This document shows, one piece after another, positions 41,101 to 43,933 of a stretch of 43,933 nucleotides of DNA. The notes below the pieces were generated by a model. It was not told the DNA's origin. It made no database searches and worked only from the letters and a program-made list of their open reading frames with translations. A program made the translations under genes and the position numbers. Source of the stretch: Actinomadura macrotermitis (lineage in GTDB: Bacteria; Actinomycetota; Actinomycetes; Streptosporangiales; Streptosporangiaceae); assembly GCF_009604375.1 (NCBI RefSeq), contig NZ_WEGH01000008.1, forward strand, positions 1 through 43,933. Direction: 5' to 3'. The first letter of the stretch is position 1. Every line of letters begins with the position of its first letter.

Positions 41101-41359
41101 GATGGTCATCATCGCCGTGAACGACCGCGACGCCGCCGGGGAGATCTACGCGACGCTGCTCCCGCACCGCGACGGCCCCCCGGCGGGCGCCGAGAGCCTG
41201 GCGGTGGCGCTGCCCCCGGTCGCCCACACCCTCGGCGAGCTGGCCGTCCTCCTCGGCCGCGACGACGAGGCCGCCGCCCACTTCGCCCAGGCCGCCGCCA
41301 TCGCCGACCGCTGGAACGCCCCCCGCTGGGCCGCCGAGGCCCGCGCACGAATGCGATGA
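38159..41359 (+). CDS. Large SARP (AfsR-type) transcriptional regulator with ATPase domain
   Basis: The 1066-residue regulator begins with an OmpR-like winged helix (IRVLGSFAAEVDGAPVPLGGPRQRGVLALLVAARGQVVPVDRLIEDLWRGEPP). A bacterial transcriptional activation domain follows (FEGLLDRARADTDPRAARARLAEALGLWQGPAF). Then comes an AAA-type ATPase (FVGREAQLSAL, Walker A GEAGLGKSTLL, Walker B VAVMLDDLHWAD), then a long alpha-helical TPR-like C-terminus. Such proteins usually activate nearby secondary-metabolism or stress genes. There is no biosynthetic cluster in the window. Its promoter contains SARP heptamers, suggesting autoregulation and control of the divergent DUF4267/DUF2871 genes. ATG 38159 is chosen because the conserved domain starts there. 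Confidence 0.92.
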   Translation: MVFIRVLGSFAAEVDGAPVPLGGPRQRGVLALLVAARGQVVPVDRLIEDLWRGEPPARALTSLQAYVSNLRRLLEPGRPPRTPARLLVSAAPGYALRLPPESVDAWRFEGLLDRARADTDPRAARARLAEALGLWQGPAFAEAADEPWAATETARLNELRLVAAELHVAAGLRAGDPAAVVPEAERLTRDEPLREEGWRLHALALWSSGRQADALATLRRARGVLADELGLDPGPDLAALEEAILTQRTDVMRATVPPAPAPRPAPVTEAPFVGREAQLSALVAAAAEAAADGARIALVTGEAGLGKSTLLAHLGRRLERDGWLVAAGHCPEVDSAPPAWAWTEALRAVAATTPPGGFAGDLAPLLADTGPVTADATAGRFRLRRAVWKWLAAVAAERPVAVMLDDLHWADTATLELLGGGLGLRAPILVVAAYRADESEHLTGTLASLARAAPLRLALPGLDGAAVAQLVRTECETDEETIAGIAERTGGNPFYVRESARLLNGEGALVALSEVPEGVRDVLRRRLARLPEGGVSVLRLAAVAGRESPVDVLVKAADTDEDGVLDALDAGVIAGLLDEPGPGRVRFVHALVRDTLVADVSRLRATRMHARIAGALEGSGDIAALAYHYARAGSPKAVGYCVQAADLAEARYAHDVAACLLADAVAVATGPDERVDLLGRLLRAQIRAGAVAAARETRREAVEYAESLGRDDLMIAAFTAWTEPTPWQARTYGTVDRPVVDRLSRLLKRDLPPAVRSRLLTAYAHELIGEDDPTVLEAAQEALDLATEPRLRAAALQILGEVRGDAGYCRELVEIGVEHDLPVYRVTGLLNHAGVAAAANDPETLREVIAEALVLARAYRMPEAIAVAEITLAALALIEGRSADAELRYAKADEGMRRAGSVHATGFLPLALATIRLNDGTLGAHLDDVRALHAALGPMAADLLALALLANGLDAEAREVHASGGPIRPDFFFTFLTTLRAMVIIAVNDRDAAGEIYATLLPHRDGPPAGAESLAVALPPVAHTLGELAVLLGRDDEAAAHFAQAAAIADRWNAPRWAAEARARMR

Positions 41360-41702
41360 CCGTCCGCATGACGTCGCGGCGGTCGGCCGGTTCTGGGCCG
41401 AGGCGCTCGGCTGGGACCTGTCCAGCGAGGGCCCCGGCGTGACCGACCTCGAGCCGGCGGGCTTCGCCTACCCCGACCCCACCGCCGTCTGCATCGACGT
41501 CGTCGCCGACCCGAACCCCAAGACGGTGAAGAACCGCGTGCACGTCGACCTGGCCACCACCTCGGCGGCCCACCAGGCGGAACTGGTCGCACGCCTGCGA
41601 GACCTCGGCGCGGCCCCCGCCGACGTGGGCCAGGGCTACATCCCCTGGACCGCCCTGGCCGACCCCGAGGGCAACGAGTTCTGCGTCCTCACCCCGGCCT
41701 GA
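41358..41702 (+). pseudogene. Glyoxalase-like (VOC) gene lacking its 5' end
   Basis: The frame encodes the second part of a VOC-fold protein: VGRFWAEALGWDLSSEGPGV, then NRVHVDLATTSAAHQAELVARLRDLGA and YIPWTALADPEGNEFCVLTPA. The conserved first strand and its start codon are missing: homology begins with DDRPHDVAAVGRFW directly at the stop of the SARP gene. The first in-frame GTG (41439) would delete the first helix. Either this is a 5'-truncated remnant, or translation starts unusually or is coupled to the SARP stop. Codon use remains normal. Confidence 0.7.
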
Positions 41703-41883
41703 CCCAGGCCGGCGCCACCGGGCACGACCCGCAGTTCATCGGTGTCGAAGACGTCGCACTCATGAACCCGATCGCGCGGCAGCAGCCCTCGATCGCTCAC
41801 CAGAGAAACGCGAGAGCCCAACCGGCGACCCTGCGCTGGTCCAAAGGACTTGTGCGCTGCCCGGACGCATGTGAGCGTGAGGT

Positions 41884-42210
41884 GTGGCTGATGTGTCGGA
41901 GCGTGTTCACCTCCGTGTCCAGGCCGACTTTCCCGGACACCGTGATCGGGTGCTCTCGGCTCTGGCCGACCTGACCGATGCTCTCGTCCCTGAGGAAGCC
42001 GAGCGCGTTCAGGCGGCTGCTCTCCTGGTTGCCCGGGGAGATCTGCGTCGGCTGGATGAAGCAATGACGCTGGGGCGTGCGGACCGGCGTGACCTGCTCG
42101 TGGCCGCAGGCCTCGCCGACGAGAATTGGCCGGATCGCATGGAGACCGAACCACTACCGGCCCTGGCCGGGCATATCTGGATGGCACGCCAAAGGCGCAG
42201 GTCGGGCTGA
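41884..42210 (+). CDS. Small conserved hypothetical protein
   Basis: The 108-residue helical protein matches a common actinobacterial type: RVHLRVQADFPGHRDRVLSALADL, then AERVQAAALLVARGDLRRLDEAMTLGRADRRDLLVAAGLADENWPDRM. The motif D-W/R-R-D-L-L-V-A-A-G-L-A-x-E-x-W-P is typical of these small proteins of unknown function. The start is GTG 41884. It stands alone in a region of small genes before the rRNA operon. Confidence 0.75.
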   Translation: MADVSERVHLRVQADFPGHRDRVLSALADLTDALVPEEAERVQAAALLVARGDLRRLDEAMTLGRADRRDLLVAAGLADENWPDRMETEPLPALAGHIWMARQRRRSG

Positions 42211-42302
42211 CCATGCAATCCGGAGCCAGGCCGCGTCGGCTACGGATGCGGGCGCATTCGCCGTGTCAGACACCAGCGCCTGGCCGAAACCCACGACGCT
42301 CC

Positions 42303-42656
42303 TCAGGGCAGCGGTTCCACCGACACCCAGCGGCGCACCGACAGCCGCCAGCGCAGAGAGCCTCGATGACCGAACCGACCGTATTCGACGATGTCCGCGT
42401 CGACCACGACTCTGTACTGGGAAAAGCCTATCGGATTCGCCTTCGCTGCCTGCTCGATCACCTCTGGCCACGGCACCGCCTCGGACTCCAGTTGGAGCAA
42501 CACCTCGCGACGCCGCCGCCGCGAACGGACCACCAATTCAAAGCGAGGAAACTCCCAATGCCTGGAATAGATGCCCTCGAAGCGCCCTGAGTACCCGACC
42601 CGCAACTCCTCTTGCGTCAACCCACCGCTGTCACCCTTGCTCCGACCAAAGCGCAT
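42303..42656 (-). CDS. Small hypothetical protein
   Basis: About 117 residues from ATG 42656 (MRFGRSKGDSGG...). The C-terminal half has alternating beta strands, FSQYRVVVDADIVEYGRFGHRGSLRWRLSVRRWVSVEP, reminiscent of a small family with a G-R-Y-G-H-L-G motif. The start is uncertain: the frame is open to 43031, but upstream sequence is Arg/Ser/Pro-rich and overlaps another gene. No ribosome-binding site stands out at any candidate. Confidence 0.6.
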   Translation of the reverse strand: MRFGRSKGDSGGLTQEELRVGYSGRFEGIYSRHWEFPRFELVVRSRRRRREVLLQLESEAVPWPEVIEQAAKANPIGFSQYRVVVDADIVEYGRFGHRGSLRWRLSVRRWVSVEPLP

Positions 42657-42849
42657 AGCCACATACTGGATCAACCACGCCCGCCTGTGCAGATGGTCCA
42701 CCTGACCGCCCCGCTGAGGCATCGGCCACCCAGAAGTGCCCAGAGCACGTTCACGCAGCAGCGGACATCTCCTCATTCGCCTCTCCGCCGCCATCAGCAG
42801 GCCGGCTCTGGCGGACAAGGCGGTCCTGCGCCGACTGGAGCGGCGGCAG

Positions 42850-43104
42850 TCAGATAAGGCCCAGTGCGGTGGGCAGCTCCAGAGCCGTTGATCGCCGGAC
42901 GGGGTTGGTCTCCTGCTGGGCGATGTCGGTGAGCAGCGTGGACAGCGCCTGCCTAGTCGGCGCCGAAGTGTTGTCGAGGTGGGCGGCGATCGGTTCCAGG
43001 AGAGTTGTCGCGACGCCGGGGTCGATGTCATCGTCGTCCGTGAGGTCGATCGAGACGACCAAGTCCATGAGGGCCGTGGCGAGTACTCGTTCGAGTTCGG
43101 TCAT
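42850..43104 (-). CDS. Small acidic hypothetical protein
   Basis: The 84-residue acidic helical protein (LERVLATALMDLVVSIDLTDDDDIDPGVATTLLEPIAAHL) has no membrane span. Its ATG overlaps the TGA of the gene at 43101 by four bases (ATGA), so the two are translationally coupled. Size, acidity and pairing resemble immunity or antitoxin-type proteins, but no toxin is recognisable; this is only a possibility. Confidence 0.7.
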   Translation of the reverse strand: MTELERVLATALMDLVVSIDLTDDDDIDPGVATTLLEPIAAHLDNTSAPTRQALSTLLTDIAQQETNPVRRSTALELPTALGLI

Positions 43105-43391
43105 GGGCCTGCCTCATGGGTGGGGGTGCCGCGGGTGGGTGATCCGTTCATGACGGCAGCCCGGGCAGCGCTGCCGGCCACGGCTTCGATGGCCACTTGT
43201 AGCGGCGTTTCCGGCTGGCCGAGCAAGGCCCTCGTGATCGCGATCGCGTGGATCGTACTCATGCCCCGCTCCGCCAAGAGGGCTTGAACGGCCTCCATCC
43301 CCTCGTTCGCCAGCACCGGACGGCACTCCTCGAGCAGCGCGGTCCAACGCGCCGCTTGTTCGGCCGACAGCCCGTTGGCGTTGTCGGACAT
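43101..43391 (-). CDS. Small hypothetical protein, first of a coupled pair
   Basis: The 96-residue helical protein (LSAEQAARWTALLEECRPVLANEGMEAVQALLAERGMSTIHAIAITRALLGQPETPLQVAIEAV) has no recognised domain. ATG 43391 is preceded by GGGGAGGG. It overlaps the start of the gene at 43104. The pair lies about 400 bp downstream of the rRNA operon terminator. Confidence 0.7.
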   Translation of the reverse strand: MSDNANGLSAEQAARWTALLEECRPVLANEGMEAVQALLAERGMSTIHAIAITRALLGQPETPLQVAIEAVAGSAARAAVMNGSPTRGTPTHEAGP

Positions 43392-43770
43392 CGCTCGCCC
43401 TCCCCGTCGATATGCGCCGAACTCTACCCATCTCCAGAGTTGTCGGCCCGAGAGATTCGGCGAGATGGAGGCAGTTTCCCGGCAGGTCTCGCGGTCGGCC
43501 AGGTGTAAGTCGGCGCGAGGTGACCCGGTGCCGGCTTCGAGGGATGGATGCCGCGGGCGCAGACGCGTAGCCCATCGCCGAGCCGCCTGAGATTCCAGGA
43601 GGCCGATGCATGGCGAGGTGTAGGGGCGAGCACAGCCACCTACGGAAACCTCACGCTTCTCGCAAGGGACAAGGAAGGCAGCTCATTCTTCATGGACAGG
43701 AGTGCGGCATTCATCGCCGACCTTCTCTCGGAACAAGAATCAGGGAAGCCTGCTCAGCTTTCCCCGGGAA
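43392..43770. other. Non-coding region between the small gene pair and the rRNA operon
   Basis: Short open frames occur on both strands but none has a ribosome-binding site or recognisable sequence. Base composition is lower in GC than the rest of the window, especially 43590-43770. It must include the promoter of the minus-strand pair near 43400-43450. No tRNA is seen here. Confidence 0.5.
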
Positions 43771-43774
43771 TGCG

Positions 43775-43804
43775 AAAGGGCCCCACCAAATGGCGGGGCC
43801 CTTT
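43775..43804 (-). terminator. rRNA operon terminator
   Basis: Arms AAAGGGCCCC (43775-43784) and GGGGCCCTTT (43795-43804) form a perfect 10-bp hairpin with a ten-base loop, just past the 3' end of 5S rRNA on the minus strand. Part of the loop can extend the stem. Confidence 0.88.
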
Positions 43805-43811
43805 CCAATAT

Positions 43812-43931
43812 GAGTCCGGCGGTGTCCTACTCTCCCACACGGTCCCCCGTGCAGTACCATCGGCGCTGAAGGGCTTAACTTCCGGGTTCGGGATGGGACC
43901 GGGTGTTTCCCCTTCGCCAAAACCACCGAAC
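43812..43931 (-). rRNA. rrf: 5S ribosomal RNA
   Basis: The minus strand reads as actinobacterial 5S rRNA. It starts GTTCGGTGG and contains CCCGAACCCGGAAGTTAAG, the conserved loop GCGCCGATGGTACTGC, then GTGGGAGAGTAGGAC. It ends CCGCCGGAC, which pairs with the 5' end to form helix I. Ends are set from this pairing and may be off by a base or two. The 23S and 16S genes should follow beyond the right edge. Confidence 0.96.
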
Positions 43932-43933
43932 GA

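Noticed and set aside
43392..43812. Attachment site or integrated element next to 5S rRNA
   Set aside because: No integrase, tRNA or direct repeat is visible; only the terminator hairpin can be supported.

Overview
The window is GC-rich actinobacterial chromosome. Support comes from very high third-position GC, frequent GTG starts, and families typical of actinomycetes: DUF3027, DUF2530, DUF2871, YrdB, DUF4267-like proteins, a SARP/AfsR-type regulator, the paired XPB-like helicase and helicase-associated protein, and a cold-shock protein with a long C-terminal tail. A genus cannot be fixed from sequence reading alone; a filamentous actinomycete such as a Thermomonosporaceae/Streptosporangiales member is a guess. 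The right edge enters an rRNA operon on the minus strand: the 5S gene and its terminator are inside the window, and 23S/16S lie beyond it.

Layout. 1-2.6 kb: two hypothetical genes and a small protein with four CxxCxGxG zinc-knuckle motifs. 2.6-5.9 kb: an extracytoplasmic flavin electron-transfer operon (ferric-reductase-like membrane flavoprotein, FMN-binding-domain protein, ApbE flavin transferase) and a lipoprotein. 5.9-7.9 kb: a MarR regulator divergent from a small monooxygenase-like protein and a serine hydrolase. 7.9-15.7 kb: conserved housekeeping block (DUF2530, hisN, Sacsin/Hsp90-type ATPase, DUF3027, MFS transporter, cold-shock protein, HAD phosphatase). The Sacsin-type ATPase carries five exact-period 63-bp repeats inside its ATP-binding domain. 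16-17.8 kb: small membrane protein, acetyltransferase-like protein, TetR regulator.

17.9-24.6 kb: the most striking region. A helicase-associated protein and an XPB-type helicase, normally close partners, are separated by a Ro60/TROVE gene (rsr). Directly upstream of rsr is an apparently unannotated Y RNA (YrlA type). Its core is a complete tRNA-like module in circularly permuted order: anticodon arm, T arm, acceptor stem closed by UUCGG, D arm. It sits on a 13-bp perfect terminal stem. Two paralogous small membrane proteins flank the Ro/Y cassette.

24.6-32.8 kb: a degenerate IS4-like transposase that has lost two of its catalytic acidic residues, a secreted cysteine-containing protein, a MerR/SDR divergent pair with an ideal 19-bp-spacer MerR promoter, a PPOX-type flavoprotein, TetR plus secreted beta-propeller, and an AraC/DJ-1 regulator followed by a cysteine hydrolase. 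32.8-43.4 kb: a HEAT-like hypothetical, a MarR regulator divergent from small membrane proteins, a truncated SnoaL-like gene, a secreted serine hydrolase, DUF2871 and DUF4267 membrane proteins, and a large SARP regulator whose own promoter carries three SARP heptamers at 11-bp spacing. These are followed by a 5'-truncated glyoxalase-like gene and several small hypotheticals. 43.4-43.9 kb: non-coding DNA, rRNA terminator and 5S rRNA.
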